Positions 46,852-60,275 of a stretch of DNA of 64,000 bases are shown here, one piece after another. Location: contig CM032121.1 in assembly GCA_018894105.1 (NCBI GenBank), positions 3,326,007 to 3,390,006 of the forward strand, given 5' to 3'. The notes below the pieces were generated by a model. It was not told the origin of the DNA. It did no database searches and worked only from the letters and a program-made list of their open reading frames with translations. The stretch comes from Jacaranda mimosifolia. Taxonomy: Eukaryota > Streptophyta > Magnoliopsida > Lamiales > Bignoniaceae. A program made the position numbers and the translations under genes. Positions within the stretch are counted from its first letter, which is position 1. The number at the start of each line of letters is the position of its first letter.

Positions 46852-47175
46852 TACCGCCGAAGGCCCCTTGCAATAACCGTCGCCATTCCACCACTTTCCA
46901 CCGCTGCGGTGTCCGACATCTTCGACAGAAACACTATCGCTCTTATTGGAGGTGGGTTTGTTGTGGCACTCGCAGCCGTGCTCTCCCTCGCCGACCCAGA
47001 GAAGCGGTGGCAAATGCAGGCGAAGTAGGTCGGCAGAGGGGACAAGGTGGTGGTCCGGGAGTACTTCAACAATGATGGGTTCCGGCGGTGGCGGAGAATT
47101 TATAGAGATACTAATGACGTTGATAAAGTGCAGAAGGACATCAGGCTCGGACACTCGGAAAACTGTGGAAATGTG
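46852..47175 (+). pseudogene. CHLM: CHLM exon-1 pseudogene, copy B
   Basis: Homologous to 14090-14411. Reads IGGGFVVALAAVLSLADPEK, TAG at the same codon as copy A, then VGRGDKVVVREYFNNDGF and VDKVQKDIRLGHS. It shares the one-base deletion in the KTVENV region and has an extra base just before it. The N-terminal transit part is missing because sequence before GCCGAAGGCCCC is deleted relative to copy A. Not functional. The methyltransferase domain is absent. Confidence 0.8.
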
Positions 47176-48444
47176 ATGAACCTTAATGAGGAGTATATTG
47201 AATAGAGTGATTCAATTGCTGAATTCATTTAATATATTTTTCTTTTTTCTTTTTTCTTTTTTTTTTTTTTTACATTTATACAATTACATTTTTTTAACTT
47301 ATATTTCCAAAATTTATATTCTCAAAATATACATACACCACATATTTCATTTTCCTTAAAACTATTCTAAACTAATTGTTGTACACGAAATTTGGCCAAA
47401 AAAATAACAATAATTGGCAGAATAAATAGAAAATTTGGCGGAAAATACTTGACCAAAAAATTATTTTGATGGAAATTGGGGTTTCCCCAATGAGATAATT
47501 TTTTTTATTTTTATTTATTTTCGTTAAACATAATTTTCAAAATAAATATGCATAACGGGAAAAAAAAGACACAAAATGTCTACATTATGCGACGCGCATT
47601 TTTTTAAATATCTTATGAATAAATAAAAAGTAATTATTAAATTTCTAACTAATCCGATTTTATATGAAACTTCGTAAAATTGAATCCACACTACAAAACC
47701 AAAAAAAAAATTGTTGTTTTCATATTTGGAAATTCATTACACTAAATTAATAAAATAATTCACTGTCTATTTTTAAATAATTTCAAAAAATTAGAATTCA
47801 CTGTCTATTTTTAAATAATTTCAAAAAAAATTAGAATTATTAAATTTGCATACTTTTTAAAATATATTTATCAATATTTTCAATCCAAAACAAACTCAAA
47901 AACCAAAACTCATAAAATATTCTTATTTTCTCAAACATGTCTCATAAACAATTTTACAAATAATGACAACCTCACATCATATTATCATAATTATTACATT
48001 TTATTTCACAACCTCATTTTTCAATCTCATATCTCTAAAATATCTAAATAACCTCACTTTCCTCATAAACATGAAAAATGAGGTAAGATCTCACAAGCAA
48101 TCACAACCTAACATTCTCAAACTAGATAGATTATTGCTTGATTTCCTTATCTTTGTTGCATATTGGAATTCTTAATGCCAAAAAAAAAAAAATTGAAGAA
48201 AGACTATTTGAAAAATGAAATGAAATATGTTACTCCATTTTACGCAATAGAGTTTTCACAAAGTTTAAATTGTTTTTTATCAAATTTCTACAAAATTTTT
48301 TTTTTTTTTGGTTGGCAAATATTTGATTAAATTTCTAAATGAAGTCTAAATAATTTTTCCTTGTTTGAGTATTGATATATTCATGAATTTTAAATCTAAA
48401 TAAATATTATTTGAGTTGAACTTAACTTTTACTTTGAATTAATC

Positions 48445-50675
48445 TCAAATAACCTATTCTAAAGTGCCAATCTCTTATTACAATCCTCAAAACTGCTTAT
48501 CTTCCTTGTCTTAAACTAAGTTATTTGCAAAATGGTGAATTGATATCTTATGAGCGACACTTTGCCTAGTAAATAAATCTCCTTTCTCTTTCTACCGGAT
48601 TTGAGCAAGTATAAATATCATGAAAAATCATTGAAAACAAAAATATTCACTTTGCAAAAATATAACAATTAATGTAAAAGTATTCGTGTTCGGAAATATA
48701 ACAATTTGTGTGCAAAAATTCAAGAAATATCTTATCAGAATTTCAGGACATACTTTCAGAGTAATTTAGAACATAAGTTACAGAACTTATCAAAAAATTT
48801 TAATTCATTAATTAACCATGCTCATGAACTTTCGGGATTCTAATCGATTATCTTGGCCAAGATCTTAACTACACACCGTTGAGGGGCTTCGGAAATCTTA
48901 ACTACAACGCCGTTAAGGGACTTTAGAAATCTTAACTACAACGCCGTTAAGTGGCTTCAGAAATCTTAACTACAATGACATTAAGGAGCTTCAGAAATCT
49001 TAACCACGATGCCGTTGAGTGGCTTCAGAAATCTTTTGCTACTGTAACCCCATAGCACAGTTACAGAACTCGTTCCTACAGACAGTTTCTCGATTATTCA
49101 GAGCATAGATCATTTTTATTATTTATTTCGACAAAAAGTCCTATATCTTGTGCAAGTATTCAGAAAGATTTTATTTTACATGCTCAAATCCTAAAAAATA
49201 AGTTTTATGCATGCAGATAAACAGTTAAATATTTGCAAATAGAAAATTCTACAATAAATACCTTTAGATCTAAAAGTCTAATAAAAAGAACATGTCATTA
49301 ATTTTTGATGCATAAATCATTCATGCAGAAAATATTTTCAATAGAAGAAGAATAGAGATTTACTTACACCAAAACCTTAAAACCCAAAGTTTCTTGCAGA
49401 TTTGATCCATCACTTAAGCATTCTCCACTAGTACTACAACAGAAAAATAGGACGTTAGTACCCAAGAATGGAAATTCCTACAAATTTTTAAAGAACAAAT
49501 TAAAGATACGGTATTTTCTTATCTCTGCGTATCACTTCTATATTTCCTCCTATATGGTTATTTATACTACTAGGCTAGGTATTCTAGATAAATTAAAATT
49601 CTTATCTTCTAAAGATGAGAAGATAATTCTATCTTAACTTTGATAAGATCTCAATCCAAAATAATGATAACTCAAAACCATAGAGATAGTAGTAAAATCC
49701 TAACTTCTCAGGATTCTAATTCTTTTAGACTTTGTCTAGCTATTATCATAGGTTAGTAATTACAAGAACATGAAATATTAATGAATTTTCGCATGAGAGT
49801 AAAGAGGTACAAAAAATAAGGTTCTAGGATTCCATATCACCTATATTTACTTGGTTTTAGCTAACCAACATGATTAGATACCTCATGGGGGTCAAAAACT
49901 ATCCAAATAGAGTTATAAGATGATGGGAAGACCTCTAGAATTATCCATCTATCCATAAATCCGAAAAATCCATGAAAATTGATTTTTGTCATCTTTAATT
50001 TAACAAACATGGACCCCCGTAAATACTTCATAATAGTTTGTGGGCTTACTCTCTACACTACTTATTGGCTTAATTATAACTTAAAATAAATTAAATAGTT
50101 TGGGCTATCATTCCATCTAACCTATAAAATACAAATATCATTTATAGGCTTTTTTTTTTTCCCTCTTTTACACTAGGTATGGGCCTTAACAACTTGAAAT
50201 AAATTAAAAAATTTGGTTTAACTAATGCATCTTAAATCACTAATTAGATATAAACTAAAGATTAATATTTCCTTCGCCATAAATTGGCATCCAAAGTAGC
50301 TAGCTTAAAATCATTAATATAAAATCCAATCAATAAAGTTCCATCAAATAATTAACTTAATAAATTCTACATCTCCAATCGTCACCAAGCAATCCTAAAA
50401 ATATTGTTAAAATCTAAAATCTATGTCTTTGAAATTGCAAATAAAAATCTAGATGAGTACCTAAAATAGGATCCCATATTTATTTTCTATTAAAATTCCT
50501 TAAATATTGATCGAGTCCCAAATAAGTTTGTAAGCTCAAATTCTAGGAGAAGAGCAACCCAATAATACCACTAAAAAATCAAAATCAAATAATTTTACTC
50601 CATAATTTCTACCATCCAATATCGTATCTATATTATAATAATTTATATAAAGACTTGAGCTATTACAGAAGCAAC
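48445..50675 (-). mobile_element. Chromovirus-like (Tekay/Del-type) LTR, probably solo
   Basis: Copy-B-specific insertion. On the minus strand it begins TGTAATAGCTCAAGTC (50675), the usual start of plant Tekay/Del LTRs, and includes TTTTGGTGTAAGTAAATCTC (about 49360-49380). The left end is uncertain (near TGCCAATCTCTTATTAC, 48459) and I found no clear target duplication. No gag-pol is seen, so a solo LTR or fragment is most likely. Confidence 0.5.
48865..49035. repeat. Five tandem repeats of about 36 bp within the LTR
   Basis: Units of AATCTTAACTACAACGCCGT followed by TAAGTGGCTTCAGA, five times with variation. Non-coding. Confidence 0.85.
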
Positions 50676-51224
50676 AACTAGGATCCAGGTTATACTAATA
50701 TTTATGAGTATTATTATTTCATTAATCTACTATAATTATGAGGCAGACCTAATGAACTATGGCTCGATAATAATCAAAGTGCACAACCACAAAAGGACAC
50801 TCCCATGGAGGAAAAAACAATAGCTGTAGACACAGTTCAATTTAACATTCTCCTTGCTGTGCAATATTGAAGCCATTGATCACTAATTAAGAAAAATTTA
50901 TTCGTCGAGTCCAATTATATAGGCTTGATATCCTAGTGGGGCGACATAGAGTCCGAATCAACCTCGATTGCATCAATTCTAACCCCAAATCGAGGGTGGG
51001 TTAGAGGCCGCGGGATACTCAGATCAGATTGAGGCTGGTCCCTGCCCTTAAAAAAAAAAAATTAAGAACAGTTTATTTGTCTCATTTTTGAACACTTTCT
51101 TGCATATTTTAACCGAGCCCATCATAAAAATATTGAAGATATATAATAATTTAGATATTAATTAGGATAAAACCTAATTAACTTCTGGGTTAGAGCTTTC
51201 GCCACATAATAATGACAATTATGG

Positions 51225-51282
<58 letters not shown>

Positions 51283-53450
51283 GAAATTATATATTGCAGA
51301 TGATACCTTGGCGTTGAATTTTTTTAATTTTTTTAAATAATTTTTTTTTTGTTTAAATAGTCAATTATTTGAGTTGTCAATTGCAGTTAAAGTAGTCCAT
51401 CAAGCTCGATAACAGAGATCTATTTATTTAATGGATTTGCTCAATTAAATTAATTAATTGCTGAGGCTGTGAAGAATTGATTTGGCATTTTGAAAAGAAC
51501 TAAGGTGAATCAGGAAAATTTGACGCATACTTCAATAATGTATAAAAGTAATCGGATTACTGTAACCCTCAGCAGAGTCTACATTATAGAAACATATTGT
51601 CTACATCAAAGAAAGAGTCTGCAATAAACAATTCTCTTAAAAAAATCTTGCTCGATTCGAACTACATTACTTAATGATTATGATACGAGGTATATATTCA
51701 GCGCAATTTCTTTTTAAAATTTAGACGATGTTTGGCTAAACTTATTTAAAACATTTTATATAAGTTGTTGAAGTATTTATATAAAATAAGATTTTGAAGC
51801 TTAAAAGATGTTGGTAATGGCAATATTGTAATTAAAATAGTTAAAAATAAATGAGTTTGTTAAAATTTTAAGAATAAGTTAGAGTTTCCTTACTTTTTTT
51901 AAAAGAGTTTATAAGATGTTAACATCTTATTTTAGGATCTTATAAGTTCCTTTTTAAAAAAAATTACCAAATACTTTTTATCATCTTACAAGCTCTTAAA
52001 CATCTTATAAAATGTTTTAAGGAGCTTATGAGCTCACCCAAATACCCTCTTAATTTGTATAAGAGTATTTTACCCACTTCCAATTTTGGGGGGCTACCAA
52101 CAATATGGTTAAACGCCAAATAATTACTTTCCTCCATCTTATAAAAAGAAGTTTTCTATCAAATTTGATGTATTAATTCTCCGATTCCTAGATATATTCC
52201 CTATTTCAATTATTAACATAAATATCGGCCAAGTGAGTTTTTGCATTGCCCTTGCCTTTATATGTATGAGTTTCAGAATATAGATTCTAATAAATTTTGG
52301 GTATGCATGTATATATAATAATAAAATTATTAATATAAATATCAAATGTCTTAATTAAAAAATGAATTGATTCGGTTTTGAGTAAAAATAGAAAAATAAA
52401 GAAAATCATCCTATTTTGTAAAACTGTCTTAACCGGCAGTTGGACTGTTTGAATCGTTGAACCGCCTACAATTTATGAAAATCAAACCGGTTCATTTTTT
52501 TTTTCCTTTTCTTTTCTTTAATTTTTGGCATAATTAATAATTTTTTAAAAAAAAAAAATTGGCCTAATGTTAACATCCAAAACTAAGAAACATCTTAAAA
52601 AGGTAAAAAACCTAAAACATTCAAACAAATTTACAAAATAATTTTTAAATCCGACTAGAAGGTAGAAACCTTTAATTTCTTACCCAACTTATGTGCCCTT
52701 AATTTCAAGAAATTCTAATTTATGAAGTTGAACAATATAATTTATACTCTTTATATTTTATATTTGGTATTTTATTAATTTTTAAGTAATCGATAAAATA
52801 TACAATATATATTATGTAATTATAATATTATGGTTCAATTGCAATTTACGGTCTGACCAACAGTTAAACTAGTAAATTGTGAATCAATATATTTTTCTAC
52901 TCAATGAACAGTGCGATTTTTAATAAGCCATTTGTAGGAAAAATGACCATCTAACTCATGCTTGATGACAACGTTGTTAATAAGCCAAAATTAACCAAAG
53001 GTGAAATTAATACAATAACCTTTTCTTTTTTGTTTTTTATTTCTTATGCCCGTTTGTCCCACATTCCAAGTCAATTCCTCGTTATAATTCACAGAAGTAG
53101 GTAGTTGTAATTATTTTAAAATCCAATCAACAATTAATTATTAGAATATGCTCACAAGAAACTCGAGACCGATGGAATGGAATTAATTATTAACAAATCC
53201 AGGAACAAAAACAAATGCTTCATTTCCTTTGCAAAATAAAAATAAAAATAAGAAAATGATGTCTTACATTTTCCACGTTCTTGCATGCTGCCCTCTACGT
53301 ACCTCAAAGCAACCACCAAAATCTCTTACAATATAATTAAATAGTACTTAATTAAGCATCATAAATTTTTTTGCTAAGACAAAATCAACCCTCTATATAT
53401 ATATATACATATATTATGCATCTTTTCTCCTTTGAGTATATGTCATAGAG
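50676..53450. repeat. Segmental duplication, copy B, block 3 (pairs with 19360-19396 and 37765-40490)
   Basis: Continuous across the Tat-2 insertion point (TATACTAATATTTATGAG, about 50692-50709). Contains an (ATT)n microsatellite at 51224-51281, longer than in copy A. Includes about 600 bp (51720-52080) of AT-rich DNA not in copy A and the repeat at 52357. No gene is seen. Confidence 0.8.
52357..52925. mobile_element. MULE-like non-coding repeat, copy B
   Basis: Same word content as 13277-13884 (TTTTGTAAAACTGTCTTAACC, GAACCG, ATGGTTCAATTGCAATTTACGG reversed order). It interrupts the match between 38850-39000 and 52320-52930. No clear target duplication. Confidence 0.5.
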
Positions 53451-53453
53451 AAA

Positions 53454-53556
53454 ATGGCTTCTTTATCGGCTTATCTATGCACTGCAATTCTACCGTGCAA
53501 GAGATCTAGGTCTTGTCAGTCTTTTCAAGTGAAAGCCCAAAGCAATAATGATGAAA
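53454..53556 (+). pseudogene. Cassette 1 exon 1, donor lost
   Basis: ATG and frame are intact (MASLSAYLCTAILPCKRSRS) but the donor GTAACC is ATAACC, so splicing at the normal site is not possible. The frame runs into the intron and stops soon after. Confidence 0.7.
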
Positions 53557-56500
53557 ATAACCAACCTTGCATATATATTGAGATATTTGATCTTATCTTA
53601 TACAAGAATCCAGAGCTTTAAAATAATTTATAAACTATTCATTCTCCTTCGAAGTATTTTTTCAAAATAAAATCGACCATCAATATATACTAGCAAGACA
53701 TAAGATCCGTTTATTTTATATCGAATGAGTTAAGAATTTTGAGATAGTTTATGAGTTGTTCTTTCTTTAGCCCTTCGACACATTTATTATAAAACAATGA
53801 ACAAGTATTACAGCAAAAATACAACTTTATAAAACATAGCAACAAAGAACGACATCGCTTTGTCTTGAAGCGGGAAGCAAAAAGAAAACAGTACCAATTT
53901 CTTCTGACCATGCTAAAACAAAAAAATCTCAAAAAACCCATCTTTTATTCTAATAATTCATAAATGGGGCCACAACAAAATGCAAGAAGACAAAATAAAG
54001 AACAATTCTTATAGCTAAATGTCTAACTCAATAAAGCACAAGAATACAAAACTACATCGTTTTACAAGTATAAATCAGGGGCAAAAAAAAAAAGGTTAAA
54101 AAAAGCATCCACGCGCCTGAATATTGCTCAAATGAGCATCCATTCTTACAATATAGAGTAATATAGATGTTATACATCTTTTCTCCTTTGAGTATATGTC
54201 GTAGAGAAAACAGATTCTTTATCAGCTTATCTACGCACTGTGATTTTGCCATGCAAGAGGTCTAGGTCTTGTCAGTCTTTTCAAGTGAGGGCCCAAAGCA
54301 ATAGTGATGAAGGTAACCAACCTTGCATATATATTAAGATATCTGATCTTATCTTATTTCAGAATCTAGAGCATTAAAATAGTTTATAAACTACTCATAT
54401 TCCTATGAAGTATTTTTTTCAAAATAAAATTGACCATCAATGTATGCTAGTAGGACATAATATCTGTTTATTTCATATCGAATGAGTTAAGAATTTCGAG
54501 ATAGTTTATAAGTTGTTCTTTCTTTCGTCCTTCGGCACATTTTTTCTAAAACAATGAATAAGTATTAAAGCCAAAAATACAACTTTATAAAACACAGAAA
54601 CAAAGAACGGTGTCGTTTTGTCTTGAAGTGGGAAGCAAAATGAAAACAATATCAATTTCTTCTAACCATGCTAATAAATAAATAAATAACCATCTTTTCT
54701 TCTAATAATTCATAAATGGGCCCACAATAAAATGCAAGAAGACAAAAATAAAGAACAATTCTTATAGCAAAATGACTAACTCAATAAAGCACAAGAATTC
54801 AAAACTGCATCGTTTTACAAGTATAAATCAGGGAAAAAAGAAGCAAAAAAGAGCATCCACGTGCCTAGATATTGCTCACACGCCCATCCACTCTTATAAT
54901 ATAGAGTAATATACATGTTAGACAACTTTTCTCCTTTGAGTATATGTCGTAGAGAAAATTCCTTCTTCATCAGCTTATCTACACAATGCAATTCTGCCAT
55001 GCAAGAGGTCTAGGTCTTGTCAATCTTTTCAAGTGAGAGCCGAAAGCAATAGTGATGAAGGTAACCAACCTTGCATATATATTGAGATATCTGATCTTAT
55101 CTTATTTCAAAATCTAGAGCTTTAAAATAGTTTATAAACTACTCATACTCCTTTGAAGTATTTTTTTAAAATAAAATTGGCCATCAATGTATGCTAGCAG
55201 GACATAAGACCTGTTTATTTCATATCAAATGAGTTAAGAATTTTGAGACTGTTTATAAGTTGTTCTTTCTTTCGCCCATCGGCACATTTTTTCTAAAACA
55301 ATGAACAAGTATTACAGCGAAAAATACTACTTTATAAAACATAGCGACAAAGAACAACGTCATTTTATCTTGAAGTGGGAAGCAAAATGAAAACAGTACC
55401 AATATTTTCTGACCATGCTAAGAAGAAAAAGAAGAAGAAAAAAAACCATCTTTTCTTCTAATAATTCATAAATGGGCCCACAATAAAATGCAAGAAGACA
55501 AAATGAAGAGCAATTCTTATAGAAAAATGGCTAACTCAATAAAGCACAAGAATACAAAACTACATCGTTTTACAAGTATAAATTAGGGAGGGGAAAAGGC
55601 TAAAAAGAGCATCCATGCGCCCGAATGCTACTCACACGCCAATCCACTCTTATAATATAGAGTAATATACAAGTCAGACGTCTTTTCTCCTTTGAGTATA
55701 TGTTGTAGAGAAAATCCACTCTTTAGTAGTTTATCTACACACTGCGATTCTGCCATGCAAGAGGTCTAGGTCTTGTCAATCTTATCAAGTGAGAGCCCAA
55801 AGTAATAGTGATGAAGGTAACCAATCTTGCATATATATTAACATATATGATCTTACCTTATATCAGAATCTAGAGCTTTAAAATAGTTCATAAACTACTC
55901 ATACTCCTTTGAAGTATTTTTTCAAAATAAAATCGACCATCAATGTATGCTAGCAGGACATAAGATCTGTTTATTTCACATCGAATGAGTTAAGAATTTT
56001 GAGATAGTTTATAAGTTGTTCTTTCTTCCGCCCTTCGGCACATTTTTTCTAAAATAATGAACAAGTATTACAGCAAAAAATACTACTTTATAAAACATAG
56101 CCACAAAGAATGACGTCGGTTTGTCTTGATGCAGGAAGCAAAAAGAAAACAGTACCATTTTCTTCTGACCATGCTAAAAAAGAATATCTCAAAAAACCCG
56201 TCTTTTCTTCTAATAACTCATAAATGGGCCTACAATAACATGCAAGAAGACAAAATAAAGAACAATTTTTATAGCAAAATGTCTAACTCAATAAAGCACA
56301 AGAATACAAAACTACATCATTTTACAAGTATAAATCAGGGGGAAAAAAAGGTTAAAAAGAGCATCCACGCACCTGAATACTACTCACAAGAGCATCCACT
56401 CTTATAATATAGAGTAATATGGATGTTATACATCTTTTCTCCTTTGAGTATATGTCATAGAGAAAATATATTCTTTATAGGACTTGTCAGTCTTTTCAAG

Positions 56501-59421
56501 TGAGGGCCCAAAGCAATAGTGATGAAGGTAACCAACCTTGTATATATATTGAGATATGTGATCTTATTTTATATCAGAATCTAGAGCTTTAAAATAGTAT
56601 ATAAACTACTCATACTCCTTTGAAGTATTTTTTCAAAATAAAATCGACCATCAATGTATGCTAGCTGGATATAAGATCTGTTTATTTCATATCGAATGAG
56701 TTAAGAATTTTGAAACAGTTTACGAGTTGTTCTTTCTTTCTCCCTTCAACAAATTTATTATAAAACAATGAACAAGTATTACAACAAAAAATACAACTTT
56801 ATAAAACATAGCAACAAAGAACAACATCGTTTTGTCCTGAAGTGGGAAGCAAAAAGAAAACAGTACCAATTTCTTCTGACCATGCTAAAAAAAATCTCAA
56901 AAAAACCCATCTTTTCTTCTAATAACTCATAAATGGGCCCACAATAAAATGCAAGAAGACAAAATAAAGAACAATTTTTATAGCAAAATGTCTAACTCAA
57001 TAAAGCACAAGAATACAAAACTACGTCGTTTTACAAGTATAAATCAAGGGGGGAAAAAAAGGTTAAAAAGAGCATCCACGCACCTGAATACTACTCACAC
57101 GAGCATCCACTCTTATAATATAGAGTAATATAGATGTTATACATCTTTTCTCCTTTGAGTATATGTCGTAGAGAAAATAGATTCTTTATCAACTTATCTA
57201 TGCACTGTGATTCTGCCATGCAAGAGGTCTAGGCCTTGTAAGCCTCTTCAAGTGAGAGCCCAAGCAATAGTGATGAAGGTAACCAACCTTGCATATATAT
57301 TAACATATATGATCTTACCTTATATCAGAATCTAGAGCTTTAAAATAGTTCATAAACTACTCATACTCCTTTGAAGTATTTTTTCAAAATAAAATCGACC
57401 ATCAATGTATGCTAGCAGGACATAAGATCTGTTTATTTCACATCGAATGAGTTAAGAATTTTGAGATAGTTTATAAGTTGTTCTTTCTTCCGCCCTTCGG
57501 CACATTTTTTCTAAAATAATGAACAAGTATTACAGCGAAAAATACTACTTTATAAAACATAGCAACAAAGAATGACGTCGGTTTGTCTTGATGCAGGAAG
57601 CAAAAAGAAAACAGTACCATTTTCTTCTGACCATGCTAAAAAAGAATATCTCAAAAAACCCGTCTTTTCTTCTAATAACTCATAAATGGGCCCACAATAA
57701 AATGCAAGAAGACAAAATAAAGAACAATTTTTATAGCAAAATGTCTAACTCAATAAAGCACAAGAATACAAAACTACGTCGTTTTACAAGTATAAATCAG
57801 GGGGGGGAAAGGTTAAAAAGAGCATCCACGCACCTGAATACTACTCACACGAGCATCTGCTCTTATAATATAGAGTAATATAGATGTTATACATCTTTTC
57901 TCCTTTGAGTATATGTCGTAGAGAAAATAGATTCTTTATCAACTTATCTATGCACTGTGATTCTGCCATGCAAGAGGTGTAGGCCTTGTAAGCCTCTTCA
58001 AGTGAGAGCCCAAGCAATAGTGATGAAGGTAACCAACCTTGCATATATATTAACATATATGATCTTACCTTATATCAAAATCTAGAGCTTTAAAATAGTT
58101 TATAAACTACTCATATTCCATTGAAGTATTTTTTCAAAATAAAATTGACCATCAATGTATGCTAGTAGGACATAATATCTGTTTATTTCATATCAAATGA
58201 GTTAAGAATTTTGAGATAGTTTATAAGTCGTTCTTTCTTCGCCCTTCGGCATATTTTTTCTAAAACAATGAATAAGTATTACAGCAAAAAATACAACTTT
58301 ATAAAACACAGAAACAAAGAACGGTGTCGTTTTGTCTTGAAGTGGGAAGCAAAATGAAAACAATACCAATTCCTTCTAACCATGCTAAAAAAAAAAAAAA
58401 TACCATCTTTTCTTCTAATAATTCATAAATGGGCCCACAATAAAATGCAAGAGGACAAAAATAAAGAACAATTCTTATAGCAAAATGTCTGACTCAATAA
58501 AGCCCAAGAATTCAAAACTGCATCGTTTTACAAATGTAAATCAAGGGAAAAAAGAAGCTAAAAACAGCATCCACGCGCCTAGATACTGCTCACACGCCAA
58601 TCCACTCTCATAATATAGAGTAATATAATGTTAGACATCTTTTCTCCTTTGAGTATATGTCGTAGAGAAAATTCCTTCTTCATCAACTTATCTACACACT
58701 GCAATTTTGCCATGCAAGAGGTCTAGGTCTTACCAATCTTTTCAAGTGAGAGCCCAAAACAAAAGTGATGAAGGTAACCAACCTTGCATATATATTGAGA
58801 TATCTGATCTTATCTTATTTCAGAATCTAAAGCTTTAAAATAGTTTATAAACTACTCATACTCCTTTGAAGTATTTTTTTAAAATAAAATTGACCATCAA
58901 TATATGCTAGCAGGACATAAGATCTGTTTATTTCATATCGAATGTGTTAAGAATTTTGAGACTGTTTATAAGTTGTTCTTTCTTTCGCCCTTCGGCACAT
59001 TTTTTCTAAAACAATGAACAAATTTTACAGCGAAAAATACAACTTTATAAAACATAGCAAAAAAGAACGACGTCATTTTGTCTTGAAGCGGGAAGCAAAA
59101 TGAAAATAGTACCAATTTCCTCTGACCATGCCCTAAAGAAAAAAAGAAAAAAAAACCATTTTTTCTTCTAATAACCCATAAATGGGCCCACAATTAAATG
59201 CAAGAAGACAAAATAAAGAACAATTTTTATAGAGAAATATCTAACTCAATAAAGCACTAGAACACAAAACTGCATCGTTTTACAAGTACAAATCAGGGGG
59301 GGGAAATGCTAAAAAGAGCATCCACATGCCTAAATACTACTCACACGTGCATCCACTCTTATAATTTAGAATAGTATACATGTTATACATCTTTCTCTTT
59401 TGAGTATATGGCATAGAGAAA

Positions 59422-59524
59422 ATGGCTTCTTTATCAGCTTATCTACGCACTGCGATTCTACCATGCAAGTGGAACAGGTCTTGTTAGTCTTTTCAAGTGA
59501 GAGCCCAAAGTTGTAGTGATGAAG
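59422..59524 (+). pseudogene. Cassette 9 exon 1, internal stop
   Basis: Starts MASLSAYLRTAILPCKWNRS and then meets TAG (TGT TAG). The donor GTAACC is present, but the product would be 22 residues. Confidence 0.7.
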
Positions 59525-60172
59525 GTAACCAACCTTGCATATGTATTGAGATATCTGATCTTATCTTCTATCAGAATCTAGTGCTTTAAAATAATTTATA
59601 AACTACTCATACTCCTTTGTAGTATTTTTTCAAAATAAAATCAACCATCAATGGATGCTAGCAGGACATAAGATATGTTTATTTCATATCAACTAAGTTA
59701 AGAATTTTGAGATAGTTTATAAGTTCTTCTTTCTTTCACCCTCCGACGCATTTTTTATAAAACAATGAACAAGTATTACAGCGAAAAATATAACTTTATA
59801 AAACATAGCAACAAAGAACGATGTCGTTTTGTCTTGAAGTGGGAAGCAAAATAAAATAGTACCAATTTCTTCTGACCATGCTAAAAAAAAAAAAAAAAAT
59901 CAAAAAACCCATCTTTTCTTCTAATAATTCATAAATGCGCCCACAATAAAATGCAAGAAGACAAAATAAAGAACAATTCCTATAGCAAAACGTCTAACTC
60001 AAAGAAGCCCAAGAATACTACATCGTTTTACAAGTATAAATCTTGGGGGAGGGGGGGAGCTATAAAAAGCATCAACGCGCCTGAATACTGCTCACACGCA
60101 CTCCACTCTTATAATATAGAGTAATATACACGTTATACATCTTTTTTCCTTTGAGTGTATGTCGTAGAGAAA

Positions 60173-60275
60173 ATGGCTTCTTTATCAGCTTATCTATGCA
60201 TTGCAATTCTGCCATGCAAGAGGTCTAAGGCTTGTCAGTCTTTGCAAGTGAGAGCCCAGAGCAATAGTAATGAAG
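60173..60275 (+). other. Cassette 10 exon 1: intact alternative first exon
   Basis: ATG at 60173, open for 34 codons (MASLSAYLCIAILPCKRSKA) plus one base, then donor GTAACC, the same phase as the exon at 61696. Spliced to 62111 it would give an in-frame protein differing only in the transit-peptide-like part. No transcript evidence is available here. Confidence 0.5.

Larger units (their letters stand above)
46016..48370. repeat. Segmental duplication, copy B, block 2 (pairs with 2262-2322 and 12877-15555)
   Basis: Runs straight across the point where Tat-1 sits in copy A (about 46070-46095), so it preserves the empty site. Contains the Tourist-like MITE and CHLM pseudogene copy B. The remainder is AT-rich with no gene. 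Confidence 0.85.

Noticed and set aside
46592..46894. Minus-strand ORF spanning the Tourist-like MITE and the CHLM fragment
   Set aside because: It crosses a transposon boundary and runs antisense to CHLM. It arises by chance.
56126..57878. Near-identical ORFs of 93-96 codons at 56126-56407 and 57588-57878
   Set aside because: They cover the spacer and poly-A runs, are Lys/Asn-rich, and their identity is explained by recent duplication of the cassette pair. No protein features.
54052..58056. Repeated minus-strand ORFs such as 54252-54052, 55000-54815 and 58056-57841
   Set aside because: They are the antisense of the cassette exon 1 (MAxSQCxDKLIK is its reverse complement). They recur only because the cassette recurs.
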